A DNA stretch of 64,000 nucleotides from Penelope pileata (taxonomy: Eukaryota > Chordata > Aves > Galliformes > Cracidae). The stretch is from positions 734,541-798,540 of the forward strand of contig WBMW01003834.1 in NCBI GenBank assembly GCA_013396635.1, in the 5' to 3' direction. The notes beneath the pieces were generated by a model. It worked only from the letters and a program-made list of their open reading frames with translations. It ran no database searches and was not told the DNA's origin. How positions within the stretch are numbered: the first letter of the stretch is position 1; every line of letters starts with the position of its first letter. Shown here piece after piece: positions 1-11,600 of this stretch. The position numbers and the translations under genes are program-made.

Positions 1-2495
1 AAGGTGCCCGTGCTGCACATGGCAGGCCTCCCCTGGCACTGTGCTCCCTACCATCAAGAGTCCCTCATCCCCACACACCCAGGCCTGACCCAAATCTCCT
101 TTTCCACTGTGACCCCTTACCCATGCCTACAGCAGGCACAGGCACCCCCCTCTTACCTGTGAGCAGCCTCACCCAACACCACAGCTGACTGACCCTCTCT
201 GACTCCCTGTTAGTAACCCCCTGTAGCAACACAAGCAGCATCACTTGTGCCCAGTGGCAATCCCAGAAAAAAAAGGATTTTATTTTTTAATTACTGTCTT
301 TTACACAGAAATATCTACAGCAATCTATCATTTGGATTGGGGTTCATTTGAATCAGTTTTCTATTAGTTCATCTGCCAGAGAGGGGAGGGAAGTAGATGT
401 TAGGCTGTTGCTTATCAGGCTATTTACAAGTTCTTATATATGCTGGGCCAAATGCACTGTGTGTAGACATACACAATGCATGCAGTGTACAGAAGTGTGT
501 ATCTGCTGAAGAACACATGTAGTCCTATCTAACCAAACAACAATTTACCAAATAAGATGAAGGTATATTTACTGTGCTGGTGACAGAACAAGCTTTTCCA
601 GCCTCAGCTGTGCCTTACCCTGCCATTACCTCTGGAGAGAGAATTTTCAATTACATGAAATTTGCAGTAACTGAAAACAAGTAACAATCAACTACTGATA
701 CACCATTTACATACAGTGGTAAACTGAGTGCATTTTTAACAAAATCCTGTTGAATTAGAACATGCAAAACCAATCGCTTATGCCAAATACTTTTTCAGAA
801 CAAAAATGTTTCAAGTCTGACCACCTTATTGCTGATGAAGAGTTTCCACATGATGAAGAGCCTAGTTCTCATGTGCTAAAGGCTAGGACACATTGGTTTT
901 CTATTGTCCTTATAGCACCACGATGCTACTCCAAAGAAAATGAGCAACAGGCCCTGATAGATTGAAAGTCATTACTTAGCTTAAAACCCATCACATGCTG
1001 TATGTCCTAGGTCATAAAAAGGAAGAGGTGAATCCAGGCAAAGCAATGATTTTGCAGCTGAAGGGGATTAGAGGATTACAGGAGTTAGGCACCCGCTGGG
1101 CTTGCAGTGTCCTTGGAGGGCTGTGTAGCCTGTATTTTCCAGGGGAATGAGAGAGGAGAGCCTTTTCAACACACCTCCATCTAATCAAAGGAACATACCT
1201 TTGCAAACCATCTGTCACAGCCTAATATCTACCTGCTCCGTTACTGCCCCATCTGTGCACCTGATTTCCAACCAGCATCAACAATTCAGTGGGGGAAAAA
1301 CAAAAAATCCAAAAAGCTAAAAAGATCTAGACCAATCCCACTAAGTGATCCTGCTGAACACTCATCAGACAGGATATCACCTTTGGCCTTGGCTTACCTG
1401 ACATTGGGCAATACTCATCAGTATTTTGTAAACTACTGTTATTTAAATACGGGAGCACGCAGAATGCCTCATATTCCCTCACAGTAAATGCAGATGGAAC
1501 CCAGTGCTGCCAAGAGATACTTGTTGTGTCAGACAGTGGGGCCACCAGTTCCAGCAGCGCCTGTGCTGGGTCATAGCAGTCACCTCCAACGCTTCTAGAA
1601 ACTTCATTTTCCTTCCTTATGCCCACACAACAGCAAAACTCCTATGCACTCTTACACAATACTGCAGTGTTCCCAGACCTTCACTACATAATATGGGTGA
1701 AGGAAAGGGAACCCAGGTCTTTTACTGGCCCTGAAAAACATCCAACTTCCCTCAATTAAAACCCTTGTGAGACAGAAGTTAGAGCCAACGCCATCTCATC
1801 TTCCACATATAAAAGCATAACAGATTTTAACGCTGGCATAAGTAGTAAGAGCTGAATACCTCTGATTCAAGTGTTATCTAATTGCTTATTAAGCATATGC
1901 TGGTTTCCTCTGCATGAAGCCTGTTCTTACAAAGAACTCTGTTCTAGCAATCAATGCTCAGAAGCAAGTTTAAGTAAACACACAAAACAATGAAGTCTGG
2001 TTGTGTCAACAAGTGCTCATATAATTCTAACACACATCCTCTATTTAAAATAACCATTATCATCTGGATTCTTCCCTGCAGGCCAAACTGATAGCCTTAC
2101 AGAAAGTAAGATAAATACCCACCCAGCACAGCTAACCAGACCCAGTTATACATCCAGTGTGAAACTCTCCCTCTGCTAAGCATTTCTGTGGCATTATCCA
2201 ACAACGGAATAGAATTTAAATTAAACAGTGACCAAAAAAAATCAGAATTTAAGCAGAATTTTTCTTAATTATTTGCTCTACTCTTTACCTTTATACCCAA
2301 ACTATTTTTAACGTTGACTTTCATCTTACAAACATGCAGAATTCACAATAGTGAAGAAAGCAAAGTTTAATTCTAACGTGAAATACAAACTACAAAACAG
2401 ATCCACTGTACAAAGGCAGCGCCTTCCATCCAAACCATCTCAAACAGCTTTACCACAAATTTGGATTTCACAGGAAAAATCTGTTAATAGAGTAC
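1..2495 (-). other. MICAL2 intron 19 (left part), no exon found
   Basis: This follows the exon 19 donor. The minus strand was searched for the expected LIM-domain exons (Cys/His pairs, the CYFCKKRVY motif) and none was seen. The short open frames here match nothing known. Confidence 0.7.
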
Positions 2496-2627
2496 CTGTC
2501 TAGAAGGAAGAGCAGGGGAAGCAGAACCTACAGATGATGGAGAAGAGGCAGCAGCTGAATCATGAGGTGAAGGGCAAGAGGGAGTTGGGGGCTGAGAATG
2601 GGATAAGCCTTTAGTAGGCAGCTTACT
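2496..2627 (-). CDS. MICAL2: MICAL2 coding exon 19 (Ser/Pro-rich linker, residues 882-925)
   Basis: The exon encodes SKLPTKGLSHSQPPTPSCPS, then PHDSAAASSPSSVGSASPAL and PSRQ. It matches the human KLLSKGLSHTHPPSPP and PSPDPAAPSSPS segments. It is a Ser/Pro-rich, probably disordered tract with many potential SP/TP phosphorylation sites. The acceptor is ctacacag|AGT and the donor CAG|gtactc, phase 0. The next coding exon, which should lead to the LIM domain, was not found in 1-2495. Confidence 0.92.
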
Positions 2628-5600
2628 CTGTGTAGAGCAGAAACAGAGGAGAGTTATCCAAAAGAGAGTGACATTAGCACAGGTTAAGAGAATAACTTCA
2701 CAGTCATGCATCAAAAATAAAAATAAAGATATCTACAATTTTGAACTGTTCTCCATTTCTGCATAATGAAGAGCCAGGGAAATTATCATGACAAAACCTT
2801 CACATCACTCAGTTTTCTGACGAGAACTAATTACAGCGGGCAGTAAGGCACGAAAGCATAACAAAACACTAAATGCCAAATTTCACTGAGAACTACTGCT
2901 CACCAATTCATTAGAAACTGCGAGCTACCAGCATATACTTAAACACAAGGCATTGTTTATTCTCAGATATTTCTTATGCCAACGTTCTCTGGCCAGATTT
3001 ATGATTATGTTTTACCTCAATTAAATTACGCAATAATATTTAAACAAAGCTTTTTACCAATTTCAGTGGAACTCAAACGACTTTTCAGAGCCACCCAAAA
3101 TGAAAGGAAGGTTAGAAACAGAATCATGCCATTTTTTTAACCCAAGAATTCTCAGACGAGTTCTCTAACTCAGTAATTCTGTAGGTGCAAAACCTAATAT
3201 TCACCTTTGGAAACTCCATGTATCCAAACATTGAGGCAAGATGTGCTGCTTTCTCTTTAATGTTCTTTTTATGGAATTCTCTATTTGCTACGGTCTGAGC
3301 TCTTTTCTGCAGTAAAAGCCAGGAAAGGAAAGCCAAGGAAAGAAAGAAAGAGAGAGGTTTCAGTTAATGTAATAAATATAATCAGAATACAGCAAGTATG
3401 CAGAAAGTATTTTTCTTATCTTAATGTAACCTCACATGAGCAGAGAAAAGCAAGCATATCCAGGAAAAACACAACATATAGATTAATATATGTGATTAAA
3501 AGACAGAAAAGAAATTGCTTATCACCTGTTTCATTTTTTCCTCCAGGTGCTGAAGACGCTCAAGCACTCCAGAAAGTACAAATGCAGCGGAACAGGCAGA
3601 TGCAAGATTTTCAGAGGTTTCTGACAGACTGGGCTGGGTATCTGTTCTTTCTACAGTCTTTGGTCTCCTGGCCATATGATCAGAACCATTTAAAGACTGT
3701 TTGGTTTCCCTGACCTCGTGTTCAGTTCTAGCTACCACCTGAAACTGGGAAACACTTGAAGTGAAAAAAAATCTGCTTTCTGCACTACCATGCAGTACAT
3801 TCAGCTTTTAAGGATGCTTCCGAAAGCGCAGCACAGTCATGCACGGAATTAGAAACGCAATGTTGTCCTGGATCTCTCAGCACTCTCTCCACACTATCCA
3901 CTACACATCTACTGTTTGTGTCCATGCACAGAAATACATCAGTGCTATATGACTTATGGAAGTCTTGACATCCTTCTCTGGGCTTGTATCTGTTTTTAAT
4001 GAATAATCCCAGGTAGCAACAGTGGAGAAGAACAGAACAAGTCTCCTAGTTTTATTTTTGTTTCAATCAAGTTATTTTCTTAGCATCACATCTGCCCAAA
4101 ACTAGTGAATGAAATTGTAAAAATATGAATAGTAGTCATTGGCATAATTATAGATCTAATGTGACATGAGACAAGATACGTTTTTCAGATTTGAAGCACT
4201 TCTGAGAAGCTCAGAATGGATCTCTGATTTTTAATATTGATATGAAATAGCTTTTGAAGTAAAAAGAACAACTCAAGGAATTCAGCTTTGTCAAATTCAG
4301 TCTTACAAATTACCTTTCAGTTGGTCTTTTCATGATAGTTTTCTGCTTCATCCCGTCTGTCCAATTCAAATAAATACAAACTTTCCAAACTTCTCAGAAT
4401 TAAAGTGAAGAAATGTTAATCCCAATCAGTTTTCAGTGTGCTTCCAATGTTACAGAATAGCACACCTACCTTAAAAATAACAATTCTTAACCAGTTTTTG
4501 AATCTGCATTTTTCTTCAAGCTGACCTGCAGATTTCTACATGCAATTCAGACCTCATTTTGCTGCAGACCACTCTTGGAAGACTACAGAATATGTACTAC
4601 CATTGAAAGCTCCAATGTAAAGTGAGTATCAATATTATACAATACAAGATTACTTGCATTGGAAATGCTAAGAAAAATTAAACCAAGTACTGAACATTTT
4701 TGCCCTATGTGTATGATGTCGCAAAAGAACTTGTAGCAGATATTCTCTCAAGTTCTACTTAAAGAAGTAGAAAACCTAGGCACAAGCATCAGATTTTCTG
4801 TGCTCAAGCCTTTACCTTAAGTATTTTGCCAGTTTTCTTAGAGTGGAAAGCCCTTTGCTTTGCGCTGTTGTAATAAGGCATCTAGTACATGCACAGAACT
4901 TTTTCAGGTACTGCTGTACTTTTCTTGCATGCTAAATGCAGATATGCAATGAAATTTATACAGTTTGAAGACTAGAAGTGATGATAAATAAGCCAACAAC
5001 CACAGGTTTTCAGAGTTCTTTCCACGCAGTTACTGATTCATTCAAATATTTTTTCATCTGGTCAAGCAAGTCTAAAAAAGCATTGAACTTTCATGTAGTT
5101 CTCACAATTCTCAGCTAAATATATCTGTTAACTCTTCGGATTACATCTGAACATCATTTTTTATGTTTTGTGGTTACACAATAACATCAAGTCCCCAGCA
5201 GTAAGAGGAATATTATGCTTGTCAGGTATCATCCATGAGTTCCTACCTGCCTTTTTGGTTGAGGTGGAAGAAGACTTGGGTCGTTAGGTTTAGCAAAGCG
5301 AGGATTAACAGGAGGGTCAGAAGAGAGCTGGTCTGGTCTGTCTATTTGCTCCTTGTAAAGCATTTTTAAATTATAAAGACAGTAGAAAAAAGAGGAAGAC
5401 AGTAAATAGAATTTCAAGATATCGTAAGACAGAAAGAAATAAAAGCTGCTTTTACAGAGACATTACTATAGGGTTTCAACAACATGTTTTCCAATTTTTT
5501 GTCCCCTACCCATTTTATTAACCCTTCTACTATTAGAGAGGTAATTAAAATTCAAAATACTCAGTATTCTTAAAAGGAGGTTATGATCATAAGGTAAGCA

Positions 5601-8600
5601 AGGCTTCCTTGAACACGGACAAGCAAAGCTCTGTACAGGCACCACGGATCTAAAGGCACTGACACGTAGCTGCGAAGACTGCAAACAGCAGTGGTTGTTT
5701 GACTGTCAAAGTCACTTGACATCTCTAAAGCCCACATGTCTTGAAGACTTAAATATGTAAATTAACAAATGGATACAAGCACAAAATTAAATAGAGCCAC
5801 CACCCTTGACAGCACTTCAAGACTTTGCATATACTTCCTTCATATTTTTTAAGTATCAGATCTGAACTGAGCCGACTCACAAAGCCATCTTGCTGACTAA
5901 AGTGTCATTTAGAAATTGTTGTCATTACCTTGACAGTCTGGAATTATTGGCTGGGATGACAGCATTTATGAAAATACTGAAAAATGTTCAAATATATTCT
6001 ACTATGCCTTCTTTAGGAATGGAAAAAGAAGCTGCACACGTCTTTCAAAAGATTAGGTTTCCTTCCTATGCTTTTGATAAATTGTCCACAAAGAAAGATT
6101 CCACTGGATATTAGTACCCTTTAGTCACAAAATATAGGAGAAAAGTTCTTCTGTGATACCATACACAGCCAAGAGACTCCCGTACAAATTAAATTCCTAC
6201 AGAATGTTTTACAGGAGATTTCCATACTCTGCAATTTCACTACACGATATTAATACACCCTTAATAAAGCATATTAAAATACAACGATCAATCTCTACGT
6301 TACTTATTCGCTAAGTGTTAAGAATATCCTTTAATTTGCATAAAGAATTTAAAACAAGAAAGAAACAAAACCCACTTCAAACACGTAATAGATCCACTTT
6401 TTTCCCTCTGAAATCTGCATCACAGTCATAAGGAAGGACTATTGTTTAATTTCACAGATGACTTTGATGTTCATCTATGACCTACCTGCCTCCGAAAAAT
6501 TGTATTTGAAGCATTCTCTTCAAACTTTGCCAACAGTTGAGTTGCCATTGATTTAACTTTATTCTGGTTTACTCCTTCTCTGCCATCATTCTGTTCTTTC
6601 CCAGCACTTGTCCCTTGGCTTGAAAAGCCCGAGGCCTGCAAGAAAACAACAAACAATGTTTTTCCTGAAGTTTACCTGTGACACTCATGAAAGGAGAAAA
6701 TAACACCCTTACCACTAAAGAATCTTCAGTATATTAATAGTGCCACTGCTTAGCATGCAAAATTCACTGAAAAATTCTTTTCTTTGGTCCCAGAATATGG
6801 TAAAAAGGGAATGCGAATCAGTACTGGGGATCGCTAACCAGAGTCACAGAGGTAATTAATCACAGAGAGAGGGTAGTAACCAAGCTACAACACAAACTCT
6901 TCAAACATTTTGGACAAAAAAGATTTAAATAACTCAGTTGGGAAAAGAAAAAAACTCTATACCTTAAATATTCTTGCATCAGAAAGAAAACAAACCAGTG
7001 TGACTGACCTAAAACTCTCATCTCTACCAAAAAGTCTTAATAGATTTAGCCCGTTTCCAGTGCACAAAACAGCGCATTCAGGGTTTTAAGGTAGCAGGCT
7101 TTTTGTTCCCACCAAGCGTAAGAGGCCAAGCCCCAGCCCTCCACCTCCCACTGCTTCATCAGTTCAGGTGCACAGAAGGGATCTGGATATGTGCTAACAC
7201 TGCTTAACACCAACCTCCTCAAAAACACCAAAAAGTCCTTTGCAACGTCTTTTGTTAGTCTCATTTTCTTCCGCTTTCCCTTCAACCTGAAAGTCAAACC
7301 GAAGTACATTAATCAGTACAGCAGTTAATACATTCACCCAGTGCATTCCTCCCACAACATTAGCTTCCATTACCAGGTAAGTGTGGTCTGGCTTCTGGTA
7401 AATAACATAACCACAGGTGAGCAGTGCCAGCACAGCGCTCGTTAGGTTCCCTAGCTCAGCAGGATTGTTCCTCACACAAGAAGGTCTGCTGGCAGTAATC
7501 ACATGTGCATCAGAAGCCCTACAGCCCCTGACTGGAGCTCTTACTGGACTCTGATGGGGAAAATAAATACACTTCATTCAACAGCAGATCTGCAACTCTT
7601 CATTTGCCTATTCTTCCTTCAGTACTAATGAGCTTGTAATTCGTAAAGCACTAACACATTCTTGAAGAAAAAGGCATTAGAGCATCAGCTATTTTGAGAA
7701 CTTTAATTTAGACTACATTGGTTTCCAGAAAACAGCACAATCCAAGAAAATTCTTCCACTATATCTCCCTGTCTCTCTCAACCTAGACATTCACATGCAG
7801 ATCATGTATCCATGGCACAGACATATTCTATGAAAAAAAAAAAAGATGAGATCGCAAAATCGTTTGAGTTGGGAGGGACCTTTAAAGGTCATTTGGTCCA
7901 TCTCCCCTGTGATGAACAGGGACACATACAGCTAGATCAGGTTGCTCAGAGCCTGGCCCAGTCTGACCTTGAATATCCCCAGGGATGGGGCATCTGCCAC
8001 CACTCTGGGCAGCCTGTTCCAGTGCTTTGCAACCCCTACCTTAAAAAAATTTTTCCTTATATCCAATCTCAATCTCCCCTCTTTTAATTTGAAACCATTT
8101 CCTCTTGTCCTGTCACAACAGGCCCTGCTATAGAGTCTGCCCCACTTCAGATACCAAAAGGCCAATATCAGGTCTTCCTGGAGCCTTCTCTTCTCCAGGC
8201 TGAACAGCCCCAGCTCTCAGCCTGAGCAATTATTGTCTGTCTCTGAGGTCTGTCCCCCTTGTAGGGTTCACCTTCCTGACTATGGATTAACACAACAGTA
8301 CTTAAGCAACCAAACAGCCTGTTTTGTACTCAAGCTAAACATGTACTCAGTTATTATACAGGAGATTACACAAGCAATGTTTCATTCTCAGTTTGCAAGA
8401 ATTTGCAAAACAGTCAATACTTAGAAGTTTGTATCATTTCTTACAGAATTCAGTCTTAAAGAGTTGACATAATTCATGTAGTTAGCACATGGAGAGACTC
8501 TGTCACATTAGGTTATATTTTAGGAACAATAAACTACGTTCCACTTATTTGTATTTGCCCACACTGTAACTCACTGATTGCTCAGCCGATTTGGAGAAAG

Positions 8601-11600
8601 AAAAAAAGAATAAAGAGACAGATCAAAGAATACAGGCTTCCTTCTTACATATGCAGCATTTATAATAAGTCATTATACAGTGAATAGAAATAATCTCAAA
8701 CAACTTCTGGGCAAATACTAAAAGAATCAAATGACAATATTTTGATTACTTTGTATGCTTAGGTACTTGGTCTTTCAAGCATCAGCTCTCAGTAATTCAG
8801 TTTTACACTGCCTGTAATCATTAGTCTACCAAGGAAGAATGAACAACAAAACACCACAACATATTCTGCATAATAATCTATACCACATAAAAGCAGAGTT
8901 TGCCTAAGTGAATGAAGCAAACAAGATGTTGCCTTTCAGAATCCACATAAAGGACTCTCATTAATGTATTTACAAAGAAGTGAAAAACAAAGCAATTAAA
9001 TCACCTAGCAAAACTCCAAGAAAGAAGATTGTGCTCTTTGTTGTGTAAACACCTCAATTCAATTCTCGGTCTGGAGTACAGGAAATCTCAGTTACTCTCA
9101 AGCTCTGCTGACGCTGGAAGGAAAATGGGAAACACAACCCAGCCCAGCCCAGGATGCCAGGACAGCGACTGCCACGCCAGCTCCAGGCTTCACTTCCTGG
9201 TCTCCCACCAGTTGCATCCAGATAAGGATCCCTGTCTGGCCAGATAAAAGGATGAATTGGATGGTACAGAGCTGAGTAAGAGACACTGCATTGCTCCAGA
9301 TTCCACGTAAGATTTGATACATAAGAGTTCTCCTCCCATCATACCTGGAAAGATGCTAAATACCACTCTGTGCAGTGGAAAGAACCACAAAACCAAAGAC
9401 ACAGCCAAACTCTAACTCAAGCAGTCACTTTCCAAGAAGTCCCATCTTTGGCTAGTTTCCAACTTTTATAGCCTTTGCAAATCTCTGTCCCAGTCTGAGC
9501 AGTGTAGTTCTCGCTAAACTTCACGTCCCATCCATGACAAGGCTGCAAAGCCTCATATGAAGTAAGACCTCTTGATAGTCTCGCTCCTCAAGCTGATTTG
9601 CAAAATATTGCTTCCCCTTCTCCTCTCAAACAAGCCCCTGTGGTGTAAAATTAAAGGGGCCCATCAAGCAAATCACCTCATGCTTTCATGCAGTTCCAAG
9701 AAACACACCTCCTGTTAGACAGGAGGCCTGTTTCATGACAAGAGGTTAGTCAGAGGGCTGTATGCCTTGGTAATGGAAAGCTTTCCCCACTACTAGAACT
9801 CTATTGACTTCTGCAAATAACTCAGAGAAAATAATAACATTGTGGTCAGGGGAAAAAAAAAGATTTTCTTCTAAAAGAAATCACTCATAAGGAAATGCAA
9901 TGTTTATTTTGCCTATTTAGTTTTTTGCTGCTTAGTTAGCTGGGAAACATGTCACTTTGTTTAGTGTGTATGTGGGTGGCAGGGAAAAGTTATTTCCTAA
10001 CAAGGATATACGAGGTTACTGGGCAGCTGACTGTCCACGGGCTTTGAAAATATGTTTGTGGATGGAAAACATTTGAGACATAAGTAACTCTAGGAAATAT
10101 CTGGAAATTCCGAAGTAGTTTTTCAGGCAACTAAGAACAACAAAACAAAACAATCCACTTCTCTACCACAACTGAGAAGGTAAGGCAGCAACAAATGTGA
10201 AAAGCAACATTGAGGCATGTAGTAAGTGTATGTACTTCTGCATTTTTATTAAGGACACCAAACTCAAAAAATTTGTACTTTTGCAAGCAAAACTTAGCCT
10301 TTCCATTGGCAAATACTGCATAGGTAAAGGAAACAATGAAGTTAAGTATTAAGGAGGTCTGTAAAAACAAAGGAAAATAAATGCAACGTAAGTTTCTGCC
10401 TAGCCCAGGAAACTCAAAACTTGCAGCAGTTTTGCATTAAGCTACATTTCAGAAAACACAAGTTAAATTCATTCTGGTGGAGGAGTACACGCTGCTGCCT
10501 AACTTGTGCTGGTTAATTTGCAACAGTTGGGTTAGAGCAATTTTAGAGAGACTCTCCATTTAAAATGAAGTTAGGTTTGGCTGAAAAAGCAAAGCCCCTC
10601 CTCAAGGTCTCCCTTCAGCAAAAGACCAAGTTCATGAATAAGCAGAGGGTGAAACAGTTTATTACTGAATAATTTAATTACAGTAACTTTTAATTTAAAA
10701 CTTTTGAAGTTATAATCCTTTCAGAAATACAAAGACAATGCTCCTACTGCACACAATTCTATGTCAGATAGTATTAACTCAGGTCTCCATACCCCTTCAA
10801 AGCACTGTAGCCTTTAATTGCAACACGTACAGGCATGGATGTGCTTCATACAGGGACATAAACAGGGCACGTCAACAAATTTTCATTAATAAGTGACACA
10901 GAAAAGTACAAGGGTACGTCTGAACAGACAATTATCTCTGAGTCATGCTAGTCAATCTGTCTACCGTTTGCCACCCTTTCAGGCTTTAAAACCTAGAAGG
11001 GTTTGACGGGCTCTCCTCCAGAACCTTGTCAGAATCCAAACTGCTCAAATGACTGCTTTAGTTAAATACAAAAACAAACAAAAAAAAACCCAACAATAAA
11101 CGCCCCAAAAACCAGCCCCCCTCCTCACCACAATCAATAAGCCTTATAATACACCAGTGATTATTTGAACAGATATATACGATTGCAGTCATTTAAATGT
11201 AGGAACACAGAGCTATAATACTATGTTTCTTAAAGGAAGAAATAGCCCTGCCTAGGAAAATCCCAGACTTTCCCACCAAAACCAAACCAAAATACACCCC
11301 ACAAAACAAAACAGCAACAAAAAGCAATAAAACAACAAAACTTAGCGTGTAGCACTGCACAAACCTCCTAAAAACACCTTTAAAAAGCTTCCAAAAAGAT
11401 AGTTTTGCATTAAGCTTACAAGATATCTCTTACAATATCTCTTACAAGACAATACAGGTGATGCAGCCGAGATCACCAACACTTCAAGCTGAAAACCACT
11501 ATCTTCCTCCACTATCTTTTACCTACACTGAAGACGACTGACATGGAGAACGAATATGAATTCTTCCCAGGTACACACAGATTCTCTCAGGGATTAGGAA

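Noticed and set aside
1327..1626. Minus-strand open frame of 99 codons considered as a MICAL2 LIM exon
   Set aside because: It lacks the paired Cys/His spacing of a LIM domain and shows no similarity to the expected C-terminal sequence.
3285..3713. Plus-strand open frame of 142 codons
   Set aside because: It is antisense to MICAL2 exons 17 and 18, whose frame, splice sites and family match are clear.
7932..8165. Minus-strand open frame of 77 codons that looks like a protein
   Set aside because: Not a host gene: it is the tail of the CR1 reverse-transcriptase frame inside a truncated element.
9708..9726. Perfect 7-base hairpin read as a possible terminator or small RNA
   Set aside because: Too short for a microRNA precursor and without flanking pairing. 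Bacterial-type terminators do not apply here.
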